DNA of 45,622 nt from Cytophagales bacterium (GTDB lineage: Bacteria > Bacteroidota > Bacteroidia > Cytophagales > VRUD01): contig VRUD01000029.1 of NCBI GenBank assembly GCA_019456305.1, positions 1,861-47,482 on the forward strand, read 5' to 3'. Below the pieces are notes generated by a model. The model was given only the letters and a program-made list of their open reading frames with translations, was not told the DNA's origin and searched no databases. Position 1 is the stretch's first letter, and every line of letters begins with the position of its first letter. Of the stretch, positions 1 to 10,353 are shown piece after piece. Made by a program: the position numbers and the translations under genes.

Positions 1-2280
1 ATGGATACTTCAATTGTAACAGATGAAATTTGCGGTAACGGGCAAGGGGCTGTTGATATAACTGTTTCAGGCGGAACAACACCTTACACTTTTACCTGGA
101 GCAATGGAGCAACTACAGAAGATATTAGTGGATTAAGTGCCGGTAATTACACTTGTCAAATAACTGATATTAACGGTTGTATTCTTAATCTGTCAGCAAC
201 TGTAACAAATGCTGTGGGAAGTTTAATTATGGATACTTCAATTGTAACAGATGAAATTTGCGGTAACGGGCAAGGGGCTGTTGATATAACTGTTTCAGGC
301 GGAACGACACCTTACATTTTTACCTGGAGCAATGGAGATACAACAGAAGATATTAGCGGATTAAGTGCCGGTAATTACACTTGTCAAATAACCGATTTTA
401 ACGGTTGCATTATTAATCTGTCAGCAACTGTAACAAATGCTGCAGGAAGTTTAATACTAAATAGTTCAATTGTAACGGATGAAATTTGCGGTAACGGACA
501 AGGGGCTGTTGATATCTCTGTTTCAGGCGGAACAACACCTTACACCTACCTCTGGAGTAATGGAGCAACTACAGAAGATATTAGTGGATTAAGTGCCGGT
601 AATTACACTTGTACAATTACTGATATTAATGGCTGTGTTATTAATATATCTGAAAATGTACTAAACCAAACAGGCACCTTTAGCTTAGACACCATTATTG
701 TAACATACGAAATTTGTGGTAACGGACAGGGCGTTATTGATATCACTGTTTCGGGTGGCATTTCACCTTATACGTATGCCTGGAGCAATGGGGCTACGAG
801 CGAAGATATCAACGGATTGAGTGCAGGAAATTATTCTGTCGTAATAACTGATAATAGCGGGTGTATTATTAATCAAACAGTTGATGTTTTAAATGCAACG
901 GGCACCTTTAGCTTAGACAATATAATTGTAACCGGTGAATATTGTGGTAATGGGCTGGGTGCTATAGATGTGACCATGTCGGGTGGAGTTACTCCCTACT
1001 CATTTACCTGGAGCAATGGAGCAGTTACTGAAGATATAACCGGATTAAGCGCTGGTAATTATACCTGTGTCATTACCGATAGCACGGGTTGTATTATCAA
1101 TACAGCAGGAGATGTATTAAACCAGACTTTTGGTTATAGTGTAGATTCCATAATTGCCATAGATGAAGTATGTAATAACGGACAAGGCGCTATAGATATA
1201 ACCGTTTCCGGGGGTTTTCCTCCATATACTTTTGCCTGGAGTAATGGAGGCACAACTGAAGATATTATTAATTTAACTGCGGGTAACTATACTTGTATCA
1301 TTACTGATAGCTTGGGATGTATTCTCAATACAGGTGGAACTGTTTTAAACGAAACACAAGGCTTTAATTTAGCCGCTGCAATTGTCACAGATGAAATATG
1401 TGGTAACGGGCAAGGCACTGTAGATATAACCGTTTCCGGGGGTGTTCTGCCTTATTCTTTCGCCTGGAGTAATGCAGCGACCACTGAAGATATAAACGGA
1501 TTAAGTGCCGGTAACTTTACAGTAACCATTACCGATTCATTGGGCTGTATTGCCGGTACAACAGTAACTGTACTAAACGATCCGGGGAACTTGATCATTA
1601 GTAACGTCACCATAACTGATGAAATTTGCGGCAACGGAAGTGGCGCTATTGACATTACTGTTTCAGGAGGGTATGCTCCCTATACTTTTATATGGAGTAA
1701 TGGAGCTGTTACAGAGGATATTACAGGATTGAGTGCAGATACTTTTACTGTTACCGTTACTGATTCAAATGGATGTGTAAGCGGTACTACCATTACTGTC
1801 TTAAATAGTCCAGGCACCTTAACCATCAGCAATGTAGGGATCACAGATGAAGTATGTGGCAATGGAGCAGGCGCTGTTGACATTACCATTTCAGGCGGAT
1901 CTGCTCCTTATACTTTTGTGTGGAGCAATGGAACTGTTACAGAGGATATTACAGGATTGAGTGCAGATACTTTTACTGTTACAATTACCGATTCAAACGG
2001 TTGTATTACCGATACTTCCGTAACCGTACTGAACAGTCCCGGAACATTAAGTATGACCATTACGGGTATAACGGACGATAATTGCGGCTATGGCATTGGT
2101 GCTATAGATATTACCGTTACCGGTGGCAATGCACCCTATAATTTCATCTGGAGCAATGGAGCAACCACTGAGGATATTAGCGGGTTAGATACAGGAATAT
2201 ATACTGTAATTGTTACAGACAACAACGGCTGCCTGGTAACAGAAAGCGCCACTATTAATGATTCCACCGGGGGGCCGCCA
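1..2280 (+). repeat. Ten tandem 228-bp coding repeats
   Basis: The repeat period is exactly 228 bp (76 codons): ATGGATACTTCA recurs at 1 and 229, and the third unit begins at 457. Units 1 to 3 are nearly identical in DNA while units 4 to 10 diverge progressively, which suggests recent duplication at the 5' side. The array probably continues left of the window. Confidence 0.9.
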
Positions 2281-2829
2281 CTGACAAGTAATATAATTGG
2301 ATTTACAACTGTAAGTGAATTTGCCATAGAAAATTATTCTGTTGCGCTTAATGCAGGGTCCGAATATTATTGGGCTGTTACCGGTGGTAATCAAATAAGC
2401 GGTGGCTTAACAAATGCGATCGGTGTATATTGGGGCGCTGCGGGTACGGGATTGTTGTCTGTTGTTGAAAAAAGCAGTAACGGGTGTTTTGGTGATACGA
2501 TTTATTTGACTGTAAATATAGGTGGAACGGGTATAAATATTGAAGATACTTCACTTATTTCAGTAAAAGTTTATCCAAATCCAAATACAGGAACCTTCAC
2601 CCTGGAATTACAGATAATAGAAGAACAGAATGTACAGTTAAAGATCATAAATATCCTTGGCATTGAGGTATTTTCGGAGGAGCTAATAATGGGTTCCCGG
2701 AACTTGCCGGGACGGGTAGAAATTTATCACAAGGTAATTGATTTTAAAAAATACGCAAGTGGGATTTATCAATTGCGAATAGTTACAGATCAAGGAGTTA
2801 TAACGAGACATATAACTATAAATAAATAA
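1..2829 (+). CDS. SprB-repeat surface protein with T9SS sorting domain (5' partial)
   Basis: This is the C-terminal 942 residues of a large secreted protein; the frame is open at the window edge, and the first Met is an internal repeat residue, so no signal peptide is seen. Residues 1-760 are ten 76-residue SprB-type repeats, each with a GNGxGxxDITVSGG core, a PYxFxWSNG segment, an SAGNYTxxITDxxGC segment and two Cys. Residues about 765-850 form a PKD-like beta domain (YYWAVTGGNQISGG). The last 90 residues are a type A T9SS sorting domain that begins VYPNPNTG and ends near GIYQLRIV. SprB repeats occur in gliding adhesins, so a surface-attached, adhesin-like role is inferred. A 6-bp-armed palindrome (2695-2712) adds a short MGSRNLPGR-like segment inside the sorting domain. 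The next gene starts 15 bp downstream and has a related C-terminus. Confidence 0.88.
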   Translation: MDTSIVTDEICGNGQGAVDITVSGGTTPYTFTWSNGATTEDISGLSAGNYTCQITDINGCILNLSATVTNAVGSLIMDTSIVTDEICGNGQGAVDITVSGGTTPYIFTWSNGDTTEDISGLSAGNYTCQITDFNGCIINLSATVTNAAGSLILNSSIVTDEICGNGQGAVDISVSGGTTPYTYLWSNGATTEDISGLSAGNYTCTITDINGCVINISENVLNQTGTFSLDTIIVTYEICGNGQGVIDITVSGGISPYTYAWSNGATSEDINGLSAGNYSVVITDNSGCIINQTVDVLNATGTFSLDNIIVTGEYCGNGLGAIDVTMSGGVTPYSFTWSNGAVTEDITGLSAGNYTCVITDSTGCIINTAGDVLNQTFGYSVDSIIAIDEVCNNGQGAIDITVSGGFPPYTFAWSNGGTTEDIINLTAGNYTCIITDSLGCILNTGGTVLNETQGFNLAAAIVTDEICGNGQGTVDITVSGGVLPYSFAWSNAATTEDINGLSAGNFTVTITDSLGCIAGTTVTVLNDPGNLIISNVTITDEICGNGSGAIDITVSGGYAPYTFIWSNGAVTEDITGLSADTFTVTVTDSNGCVSGTTITVLNSPGTLTISNVGITDEVCGNGAGAVDITISGGSAPYTFVWSNGTVTEDITGLSADTFTVTITDSNGCITDTSVTVLNSPGTLSMTITGITDDNCGYGIGAIDITVTGGNAPYNFIWSNGATTEDISGLDTGIYTVIVTDNNGCLVTESATINDSTGGPPLTSNIIGFTTVSEFAIENYSVALNAGSEYYWAVTGGNQISGGLTNAIGVYWGAAGTGLLSVVEKSSNGCFGDTIYLTVNIGGTGINIEDTSLISVKVYPNPNTGTFTLELQIIEEQNVQLKIINILGIEVFSEELIMGSRNLPGRVEIYHKVIDFKKYASGIYQLRIVTDQGVITRHITINK

Positions 2830-2844
2830 TAAATAATAACAATC

Positions 2845-5800
2845 ATGAACAGGCTATTACTGATTTTTTTCGTATGGTTTGTCTCTTTTCAGTTTTTATT
2901 CCTGATACAAGCCAATTCGCAAACTACTATATTCACAGTAGGTACAGCAAATACCACCACCTCAGGTACAGGAGAAACCCCTTTTGGAACCTTTTATGAG
3001 GATAACAAAAATCAGATACTGTTCCTTGCCTCCGAGCTTCAGGCGCTTGGAATGGGGCCTGGAAATATTTATTCAATTGCTCTCAATGTTTCAACTGCAG
3101 CAGCTCAGACAATGAATGGATTTAAAGTTCTGATAAAAACCACCACTTCTACTGCAGTGACAAGCTGGGAAACCGGGCTGATTCCGGTTTTTTTAGGTAA
3201 TCATACTGCCACAACGGGCTGGAATACTTTTACATTTTCTACACCATTTTTCTGGGATGGTGTTTCCAACATTTTAATTCAAACATGCTTTGATAATAAT
3301 AACTGGACGAGCAATTCCTCTGTTTTTTATACCGCAACAACATTTAATTCAAATGGTTACCGGTATTGTGATTCGTGTGTCCCTGATATCTGTATTGATA
3401 TGACGTTTACAGCCGGTACACTTCAAAGACCTAATACACGGTTTGAATATGCTCCATTAACTGATATTGACGCTGGTATCACTCAAATAACTTCCCCGGT
3501 TTTGGGATGCGGCTCAGCAGTATTTGAAGATGTCTCTGTAATTATTGAAAATTTTGGCTTAGATACCATTTCCACACTTGACGTATCTTATACAGTCAAT
3601 GGTGGAGTACCAGTTACCGAAAATATAAGTACCACTATTCTTCCGGGAAACAACTTTACCCATACATTTGCAACTCAAGCCAATTTAGGTACTTTCGGAA
3701 CTTATACTTTTGATGCCTGGGCAACACTGGCTGGAGATACCAATAATATAAACGACAGCATTACAAATTACCAGGTTTTACGCGACTCTATTTTTATATT
3801 TGTAGAAAATATTTGTATACATGATGCTCCGGGCGGAGCAGGTAGCTGCAACTTTTCCAATGATCTATGTAATGACGGTAATGATTTTGGAGATATCACA
3901 CTAAAAACATCACCCTTATTTTTCATTAATACCCCAACCGTTGATTCCATAACCTTCTATTTATATTATACTGATTGTAGTTTTAGCACAAACGATTTTA
4001 CATTTTATCTGAATAGTACACAAATTGGTACATTCACAAATACAATCCTGGAATGTGTATGTGCTCCATCATTGGGAACTTACCCATACATATTTAGCAT
4101 CACTGATACAGCTGTTTTAAACGCTGCATGGAGTGATACAAGTACACTTGGCGTTCAACATAATAATATTGATATGGCAGCAGCCGGCTATGCTGCGACA
4201 GTTTATTCTCAAGTTCAATGTCCTCTGCTAACAGCTATTGAAGTTGCTAATGATACTAGCATTTGCATAGGTGACTCTATTTTGTTAAGCGTTGCCATAA
4301 TTGATTCAAATATTTTGGTACCTCCTTACAGCTATTCATGGATTCCCTCAACGGGTTTGAGCTGTGATACCTGTCAAAGTCCACTAGCAAGTCCTTCTTC
4401 TACTATTACATATATGGTAATGGTAACCGATTCTACCGGCATTCAGGATTCTGCCTTTGTTACCGTAACGGTTTTCGTTGCTGCTCCGATTGCCAATGCA
4501 GGAACAGATACAACCATCTGCGAAGGGGATTTAATACAATTAAATGCTTCAGGTGGAGCAACCTATTTGTGGGACCCCGGTACAGGATTAAGTGATTCTA
4601 TAATAGCTAACCCATTGGCAAATCCTTCAACAACAACGACCTGGTCGCTAACAGCGATCAATGCCTGTGGCAGTGATATAGATTCAGTAACGGTATTTGT
4701 TAATCCGCTACCTGTTATAACCATTAGTTCAGATACTGGTATTTGTCCTGGTGATAGCGTGCAATTAAGTGCAAGCGGAGGTGTTTCATATTCCTGGAAC
4801 CCAACTTTGGGATTAGATAATCCTAATATTGCAAATCCCATAGCAAATCCCTTTGTTACAACTACTTATATTGTAGCTGTTACTTCTGACTCTGGTTGTA
4901 CAGATTTTGCCACAGTGATAGTAATGGTAGATAGTGTTGCACAGCTAGTTGCTATTGCAGTTAAAGATACGATTTGTCTTGGAGATAGTACTCAATTATT
5001 TGCAAATTCTTGTCCACCGATGAATGATGATTTTGACCCGAATATCGATTTTGCTCTTTGGTCGGGCATTACAGGTGGAGCAGCAACTATTGATTGCGGA
5101 TCGGTAAGTGGTTTTGCTTTATATTTTAATGGTTCCACAACGCGCGAAGCGATAACACAAAACCTGAATGTATTGGCGGGCGGTAACATCAACTTTTACC
5201 TCAAAATCGGATCAGGCGCTCCTCCTTGTGAAACAGCTGATGCCGGTGAGGATATCGTGCTTGAATATTCAACCGATAACGGTATTACCTGGAACAATAT
5301 CAATACATATTTTACCGGTGGATATGTCACTTTTACAGCCATCAATGAAAATATGCCTGCCGGTGCTCAAACTGCAAGTACACAATTCAGATTTAAACAG
5401 ATTATGTTTTCTGGTTCCTGCTGTGACCACTGGGCTATTGATGATGTAAACATCGCCTGCAGTGGAGTAGATACTACTTTGAGCTTTACATGGAATCCTT
5501 CGACCGGCTTATCCAACCCAAATATTTCCAATCCGTTAGCCAGCCCTTCTTCCACCACTACTTATGTGGTAGAGGCAGCTATTGGTACTTGTTCAAGCTT
5601 TGATACCATCACGATATATGTGGATACGGCAAATTTTATTGTTGCCAGCCCCGATACTGCTATTTGCTTTGGAGATAGCGTGCAATTAACTGCAACTGGA
5701 AGTGGAGCATATCTATGGTCTCCATCCACGGGACTAAGCTGTACCAATTGTCAAAGCCCTTATGCAAGCCCAACTGCTACCACAACTTATTATGTTACCA

Positions 5801-8352
5801 CTCCTGCTGGCTGTACCCCTATTGACAGCGTGACGGTTAGCATTGGCGGTGGTCCAATCATTGCTTCAGCCACAAGAGATTCAATTTGCCCGGGTGATAC
5901 TACTCAATTATTTGCCTATAGTTGCGCACCTGCACTTTTTTATGACGGTTTTGAAGACGGCACGTACAACAAATGGACTGACGCAGGCGGTGGCTATACC
6001 ATTACACCTACCACCTCAACGGCTGCCGTTGGAAACTACTCGCTTCAATTATCTGGTGGAAACTGGGCTTTTTATGATGGGGTATATACTAATTTTAATC
6101 CCGGCACTCCTGATTACGTTGGTTTTTATGTAAACGCCACATCCACTTTTAATTGGGATGCTGGAGTGACAATTGGTGATAACAATACGACAACTAATGG
6201 GGGTATAATAACCTTCTCTGCAGATTGGTCTGGATCTTTTAACATGAATGGAATTTTCAATGTATTTAATGCAAATCAATGGTATCATATAGAATGCCAA
6301 AATATTGACTATATCAATGTAACCTTTGATTACTATATAGATGGTGTTCTTATTCAAGCCAGTGTTCCATTCAATTCTACTACCTCAACAGATATTTCTC
6401 AAATTCACTTATTTAATGTACAACCTGGAAGTATTGCTTATTTTGATGATATTATTATAGGCGCTCCCTGTAGCGGAATTGATACCACCTTGTCTTATAC
6501 ATGGACACCCGCTGCCGGATTATCCAACCCAAATATTGCCGATCCGGTAGCAAATCCCACTACAACCACATCATATATTGTTGTTGCCTCGGGTGGCGGT
6601 TGTTCAGCAACGGATACTGTCACAATTTATACAACCACACTTAATGTTGTTGCTAATGCCAGCACATCCCTTATTTGTTCAGGGGATACAGCTCAATTAA
6701 ACGCTACGGCTAATATTGGAGGTACGTCCTTTTCATGGAACCCTCCTGCTGGATTGAGTTGTATTAATTGTCCTGACCCACTTGCAAATCCCGTGTCAAC
6801 CACCATGTATTATGTTACGGGAACATCGGGGTCATGCACTGACATGGATTCGGTTTTGATCACTTTCGGCACAGGACCAATAGCGCCTTCCTGTACTCCA
6901 ATAACTACCGCATATTGCTGCGGATATGGTATTTACAATGTTACTTTTAATACCATAAACAATACCACTGCCGATGGTATTGAGGGATACCAGGATTACA
7001 GTTGTTCAAATGCAACAAACGTAATTGTTGATCTGACCTATCCCATTTCCATACAAACAGGTGCAGGTGCAGGAAATGAAGAAAATGTAAGGATGTGGAT
7101 TGACTACAACAATGATGGTGTTTTTGATAATGATTCCACCACCGAGCTTGTTTTTTGGTCTGACAATGTTTTACAAAATCATTCCGGAAATATTACCATT
7201 CCTTTTTCTGCAGTGATAAACACACCTTTACGTATGCGGGTAGGGTCTGATATATGGTGGAATACTGCACCTGCACCATGCGTAAATGTTTGGCGTGGTC
7301 AGTTTGAAGATTATTCTGTTGTTATACTGCCCAATACCATCCCTCCGGTAGCTGATTTCTCTATTAATATATTAGACATGTGCCAGGGAATCGTAAGCTT
7401 TACAGATCAATCATTATACAACCCCACTTCCTGGTTTTGGGATTTTGGTGATGGTATTGGACTCTCTGCGTCTCAAAATCCATTTTATGCATACAGTTTA
7501 CCAGGCATTTATACCGTAACCTTAATTGTGACTAATCTTTATGGAAGTGATACCCTATCACAGCTAATCACAATAAACTCTCTAACGGGTAGCTTTACTA
7601 TGAGCAACGATACGGTTAATATTGGTGTAGTTGTGAACTTTTTTGACAATAGTACTGGAGCTGATTCATGGAACTGGGATTTTGGAGACGGATTTTCTTC
7701 AATAATTCAAAATACTTTCCATGCTTATTTTTCAGTGGGGACCTATCCTGTAACTTTAACTGTTACCAACGCATCAGGTTGTATTGCACAAATAGTACAG
7801 CAAATAGTTGTAATTGATTGTGACGTAGGCCCGCAGACCGGTACTATTACCGGACCTTCCAATGTGAATGAATCTGCTACCGAGTTTTATTCGGTCACAT
7901 TTCACGTTGGCTCAACGTATAGCTGGACAATTATTGGCGGAAATCAAACGAGCGGAGGCACAACTAATTTCATCACTGTACAATGGGGACCTTCCGGGAG
8001 CGGGCAAATAATCGTTGTTGAGATGGACAGTTTGGGATGTGCGGGGAATACTGTTAGTTTGATCGTTAATATAGGCCCTACTGGTACATTTGAAAATGAA
8101 ATAGCTAAGCAAATGAATCTATATCCAAATCCAAATACAGGGAAGTTTATATTAGAAGTTTACGATTTAAGTCCTGAGAACCCGGGATACGATTGCTTTA
8201 TTTATAATTTTTTAGGACGTGAAATAACCAAATTTAAGATCATAGATCAAAAAACCGAGATTGATTTGAAGGGGTATGCAAAAGGGATTTATTATTTAAA
8301 AGTGGTATCCGATGGAAAGGGAGCGATAAACAGGAAAGTGGTGATAGAATAA
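2845..8352 (+). CDS. Giant multidomain T9SS-secreted protein (reelin-like, GEVED, PKD)
   Basis: The protein has 1835 residues with an N-terminal signal peptide (hydrophobic residues 3-22, cut near NSQ). After a beta-rich N-terminal domain (about 30-200) comes a CARDB-like domain (about 205-310). Several Ig/PKD-like units follow, each of the form DTxICxGDSxQL...W.P.TGLS.....PxASPxxTTTY. Between them sit a reelin-type jelly-roll (about 730-872, with YSTDNGITW and CCDHWAIDDV) and a DGFEDG lectin-like domain (about 1030-1210). A GEVED domain (about 1355-1495, WIDYNNDG and FEDYSV) precedes two PKD domains (WFWDFGDG, WNWDFGDG). The T9SS type A sorting domain starts at about 1757 (LYPNPNTG). Such architectures are typical of exported adhesins or matrix proteins; no catalytic domain was recognised. 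It lies 15 bp after the SprB-repeat gene and is probably co-transcribed with it. Confidence 0.87.
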   Translation: MNRLLLIFFVWFVSFQFLFLIQANSQTTIFTVGTANTTTSGTGETPFGTFYEDNKNQILFLASELQALGMGPGNIYSIALNVSTAAAQTMNGFKVLIKTTTSTAVTSWETGLIPVFLGNHTATTGWNTFTFSTPFFWDGVSNILIQTCFDNNNWTSNSSVFYTATTFNSNGYRYCDSCVPDICIDMTFTAGTLQRPNTRFEYAPLTDIDAGITQITSPVLGCGSAVFEDVSVIIENFGLDTISTLDVSYTVNGGVPVTENISTTILPGNNFTHTFATQANLGTFGTYTFDAWATLAGDTNNINDSITNYQVLRDSIFIFVENICIHDAPGGAGSCNFSNDLCNDGNDFGDITLKTSPLFFINTPTVDSITFYLYYTDCSFSTNDFTFYLNSTQIGTFTNTILECVCAPSLGTYPYIFSITDTAVLNAAWSDTSTLGVQHNNIDMAAAGYAATVYSQVQCPLLTAIEVANDTSICIGDSILLSVAIIDSNILVPPYSYSWIPSTGLSCDTCQSPLASPSSTITYMVMVTDSTGIQDSAFVTVTVFVAAPIANAGTDTTICEGDLIQLNASGGATYLWDPGTGLSDSIIANPLANPSTTTTWSLTAINACGSDIDSVTVFVNPLPVITISSDTGICPGDSVQLSASGGVSYSWNPTLGLDNPNIANPIANPFVTTTYIVAVTSDSGCTDFATVIVMVDSVAQLVAIAVKDTICLGDSTQLFANSCPPMNDDFDPNIDFALWSGITGGAATIDCGSVSGFALYFNGSTTREAITQNLNVLAGGNINFYLKIGSGAPPCETADAGEDIVLEYSTDNGITWNNINTYFTGGYVTFTAINENMPAGAQTASTQFRFKQIMFSGSCCDHWAIDDVNIACSGVDTTLSFTWNPSTGLSNPNISNPLASPSSTTTYVVEAAIGTCSSFDTITIYVDTANFIVASPDTAICFGDSVQLTATGSGAYLWSPSTGLSCTNCQSPYASPTATTTYYVTTPAGCTPIDSVTVSIGGGPIIASATRDSICPGDTTQLFAYSCAPALFYDGFEDGTYNKWTDAGGGYTITPTTSTAAVGNYSLQLSGGNWAFYDGVYTNFNPGTPDYVGFYVNATSTFNWDAGVTIGDNNTTTNGGIITFSADWSGSFNMNGIFNVFNANQWYHIECQNIDYINVTFDYYIDGVLIQASVPFNSTTSTDISQIHLFNVQPGSIAYFDDIIIGAPCSGIDTTLSYTWTPAAGLSNPNIADPVANPTTTTSYIVVASGGGCSATDTVTIYTTTLNVVANASTSLICSGDTAQLNATANIGGTSFSWNPPAGLSCINCPDPLANPVSTTMYYVTGTSGSCTDMDSVLITFGTGPIAPSCTPITTAYCCGYGIYNVTFNTINNTTADGIEGYQDYSCSNATNVIVDLTYPISIQTGAGAGNEENVRMWIDYNNDGVFDNDSTTELVFWSDNVLQNHSGNITIPFSAVINTPLRMRVGSDIWWNTAPAPCVNVWRGQFEDYSVVILPNTIPPVADFSINILDMCQGIVSFTDQSLYNPTSWFWDFGDGIGLSASQNPFYAYSLPGIYTVTLIVTNLYGSDTLSQLITINSLTGSFTMSNDTVNIGVVVNFFDNSTGADSWNWDFGDGFSSIIQNTFHAYFSVGTYPVTLTVTNASGCIAQIVQQIVVIDCDVGPQTGTITGPSNVNESATEFYSVTFHVGSTYSWTIIGGNQTSGGTTNFITVQWGPSGSGQIIVVEMDSLGCAGNTVSLIVNIGPTGTFENEIAKQMNLYPNPNTGKFILEVYDLSPENPGYDCFIYNFLGREITKFKIIDQKTEIDLKGYAKGIYYLKVVSDGKGAINRKVVIE

Positions 8353-8393
8353 TTGTATTAATAGTTATCAAATCCTTTTCTTTCATCAGAATG

Positions 8394-8428
8394 AATATGT
8401 CGTAAAAATACAAAAATTGCGACATATT
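8394..8428. terminator. Inverted repeat between convergent genes
   Basis: The 9-bp arms AATATGTCG and CGACATATT are separated by 17 bases. They sit between the convergent ends of the T9SS gene and mnmE, a plausible place for a two-way terminator. The loop is long and no T-run follows, so the assignment is weak. Confidence 0.3.
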
Positions 8429-8488
8429 ATTAAAACATGTCGTTAGAATCAACATATAATTAGTGTTGAAAATAACATTTTTGCCAAG

Positions 8489-9979
8489 TCACTTTCCGAT
8501 ACAAAACTTCGAAAATATATTCTCCAGCAGGTCTTCAGTCGTTATTTCCCCCGTAATTTCACCCAAATAGTGCAACCCATTCCTGATATCTAAAGCTATA
8601 ATGTCTCCTGTTTTACCTGTTTCAATACCATCGAGTACTTTGTTGAGTGCGTCTCTTGTTTGTACCAAACTATCGTAGTGGCGAATGTTTGTAACCACCG
8701 TATTTGCGGTTTTTATGGTTTTGGCATTGACCATTTCTAATAGCTTCTTTTTTAGCTTATCTATATTTTGGTTCTTTAAAGCAGCTATAAAAATGATCTC
8801 ATAGGGTAGGGGAGTTCCTATGATATCTCCAGGTATAAGTTTTTTAAAGCTTGAGATAGTCTGCTCGTTACATTTGTCTATTTTATTTCCAGCAATCAAA
8901 TATGGAATGTTGCCTGCCTGCCTGCCTGTTTGTCCCGTCTGTGCACTAACACTTCCAGCCCTGCCGCCAGGCCCGCCTGTATGGACAGGCGCAGGCAGGT
9001 AAGTATTTAGTTTTTTTAATTCTTCTTTTAGATTTTCAGGAGAGGTGTCATTCACGTCAAAAATATAAATGATCAAAGAAGCCTGATTCATCTTTTGATG
9101 TGTTCGCTCTACACCGATTGCTTCTATTTTATCTTTTGCTTTGCGTAGCCCTGCTGTATCTGTAAACCTGAAACTAATACCATCAATATTGATACGGTCT
9201 TCAATATAATCTCTTGTGGTGCCTGGAATTTTAGAAACAATGGCTTTTTCTTCGTTCAGTAAAGCATTAAGGAGTGTAGATTTGCCCACATTAGGTTTGC
9301 CAGCGATTACAATGGGCACCCCATCCTTGATCACGTTTCCAAGGTCAAATGAGTTTATGAGTGGTTGAATTACGTTTTGCAGTCCCTTGACCAATAATTT
9401 CAATTCTTTGCGGTTGGCAAATTCTACATCTTCTTCGCCAAAGTCTAACTCCAGTTCTATTAACGAAGCAAAATGTATCAATTTTTCTCTAAGCTGTTTG
9501 ATCTCTGCAGAAAATCCTCCCCGCATTTGGTTCATGGCTGCCTGGTGTGCTGCTTCCGAATCAGAGGTTATCAGGTCTGCTACAGCTTCTGCTTGTGCGA
9601 GGTCGTATTGCCCGTTTAAAAAAGCTCTTTTGGTAAACTCTCCGGGCTGCGCAGGGCGTGCACCCTGCCTGATCAGCAATTTTATGATCTGAGTAACTAT
9701 AAAAGCGGAGCCATGGCAGGAAATCTCTATCAGGTTTTCTTTGGTATAAGATTTTGGTTCTTTAAAAATAGAAACCAAAACTTCGTCAATAATTTTATTT
9801 CCATCTACAATCGTTCCATAGTGGATGGTGTGGGTTTGCTGCTTTTTAAGGTCTTTACCCTGAAAAACTTTGTCGCAAATATTGATTGCTTGTTTTCCCG
9901 AAAGCCTGACAACAGCTATTGCACTATTACCTTGAGAGGTGGCAGGGGCAACTATTGTATCGTTTAATGGATGACACAA
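8489..9979 (-). CDS. mnmE: tRNA uridine-5-carboxymethylaminomethyl modification GTPase MnmE
   Basis: MnmE (TrmE) works with MnmG to modify the wobble uridine of several tRNAs, using a formyl-folate donor and a K+-dependent GTPase. The N-terminal folate-binding domain starts NDTIVAPAT. The G domain has the P-loop GKPNVGKS (227-234), IPGTTRDY (251-258), DTAG (274-277) and NKID (365-368). The diagnostic C-terminal motif FCIGK (492-496) is intact. At 496 residues it is about 35-40 longer than usual. The excess lies at residues 326-356, between the G3 and G4 motifs, and is encoded by a palindromic repeat. The gene follows the coiled-coil gene by 16 bp and the thioredoxin-like gene before that, all on the minus strand. 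Confidence 0.96.
   Translation of the reverse strand: MCHPLNDTIVAPATSQGNSAIAVVRLSGKQAINICDKVFQGKDLKKQQTHTIHYGTIVDGNKIIDEVLVSIFKEPKSYTKENLIEISCHGSAFIVTQIIKLLIRQGARPAQPGEFTKRAFLNGQYDLAQAEAVADLITSDSEAAHQAAMNQMRGGFSAEIKQLREKLIHFASLIELELDFGEEDVEFANRKELKLLVKGLQNVIQPLINSFDLGNVIKDGVPIVIAGKPNVGKSTLLNALLNEEKAIVSKIPGTTRDYIEDRINIDGISFRFTDTAGLRKAKDKIEAIGVERTHQKMNQASLIIYIFDVNDTSPENLKEELKKLNTYLPAPVHTGGPGGRAGSVSAQTGQTGRQAGNIPYLIAGNKIDKCNEQTISSFKKLIPGDIIGTPLPYEIIFIAALKNQNIDKLKKKLLEMVNAKTIKTANTVVTNIRHYDSLVQTRDALNKVLDGIETGKTGDIIALDIRNGLHYLGEITGEITTEDLLENIFSKFCIGK
8912..9004 (-). repeat. In-frame palindromic repeat inserted in the mnmE G domain
   Basis: GC-rich DNA begins with CCTGCCTGCCTG (plus strand) and ends with GGACAGGCGCAGGCAGG, forming a long imperfect hairpin. 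It codes for about 31 Gly/Pro/Ala/Thr-rich residues (326-356 of MnmE) with no MnmE homology. Related GCCTGCC...GGCAGGC units lie at 13235-13267, 16147-16173 and 32573-32611. Confidence 0.75.
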
Positions 9980-9995
9980 GTTTATATTTACTTTA

Positions 9996-10328
9996 TCATT
10001 TATGTGGTTGTTGTGTTATGGCAATAACTTCCCTATGTTTTTGTTCTGCCCTCTCTTCGCGATTTTCTTCTCTTTCATCAATCTTTTTAAACCAATCCAA
10101 TACTTCTATATGGCGTTGTTCTACTCTTTCGTCACGTTTTTCTTCTCTTTCGTCACGTTTTTCTTCTCTTTCATCAATCTTTTTAAACCAATCCAATACT
10201 TCTTTATGGCGTTTTTCACCTTGTTGATTAATTGTTTTTACTGTTTCTTTCATCAACCGACCATTATTCCATGTCATCCAGGCAAGTACTATAGTGAGCA
10301 AAGTAATTGAAAAACCAAAAATTTCCAT
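9996..10328 (-). CDS. Small membrane-anchored coiled-coil protein
   Basis: I chose the start at 10328 (110 residues, MEIFGFS...) over the longer frame, which would run back into the thioredoxin-like gene and adds no recognisable sequence. One membrane helix (about 3-20, FGFSITLLTIVLAWMTW) is followed by a highly charged coiled coil. The coiled coil holds two copies of EVLDWFKKIDEREE separated by DEREEKRDER-type heptads, and the repeats are also visible in the DNA (about 10060-10210). No function is recognised. The likely topology is a short N-terminal anchor with a cytoplasmic rod. It sits 25 bp after the thioredoxin-like gene and 16 bp before mnmE. Confidence 0.6.
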   Translation of the reverse strand: MEIFGFSITLLTIVLAWMTWNNGRLMKETVKTINQQGEKRHKEVLDWFKKIDEREEKRDEREEKRDERVEQRHIEVLDWFKKIDEREENREERAEQKHREVIAITQQPHK

Positions 10329-10353
10329 AAGCTGATCTGTTATTCGTGTTTGG

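Noticed and set aside
10002-10310. Plus-strand reading frame rich in Phe and Ser opposite the coiled-coil gene
   Set aside because: It is the mirror of Glu/Lys-rich coiled-coil codons; the minus strand explains it better.
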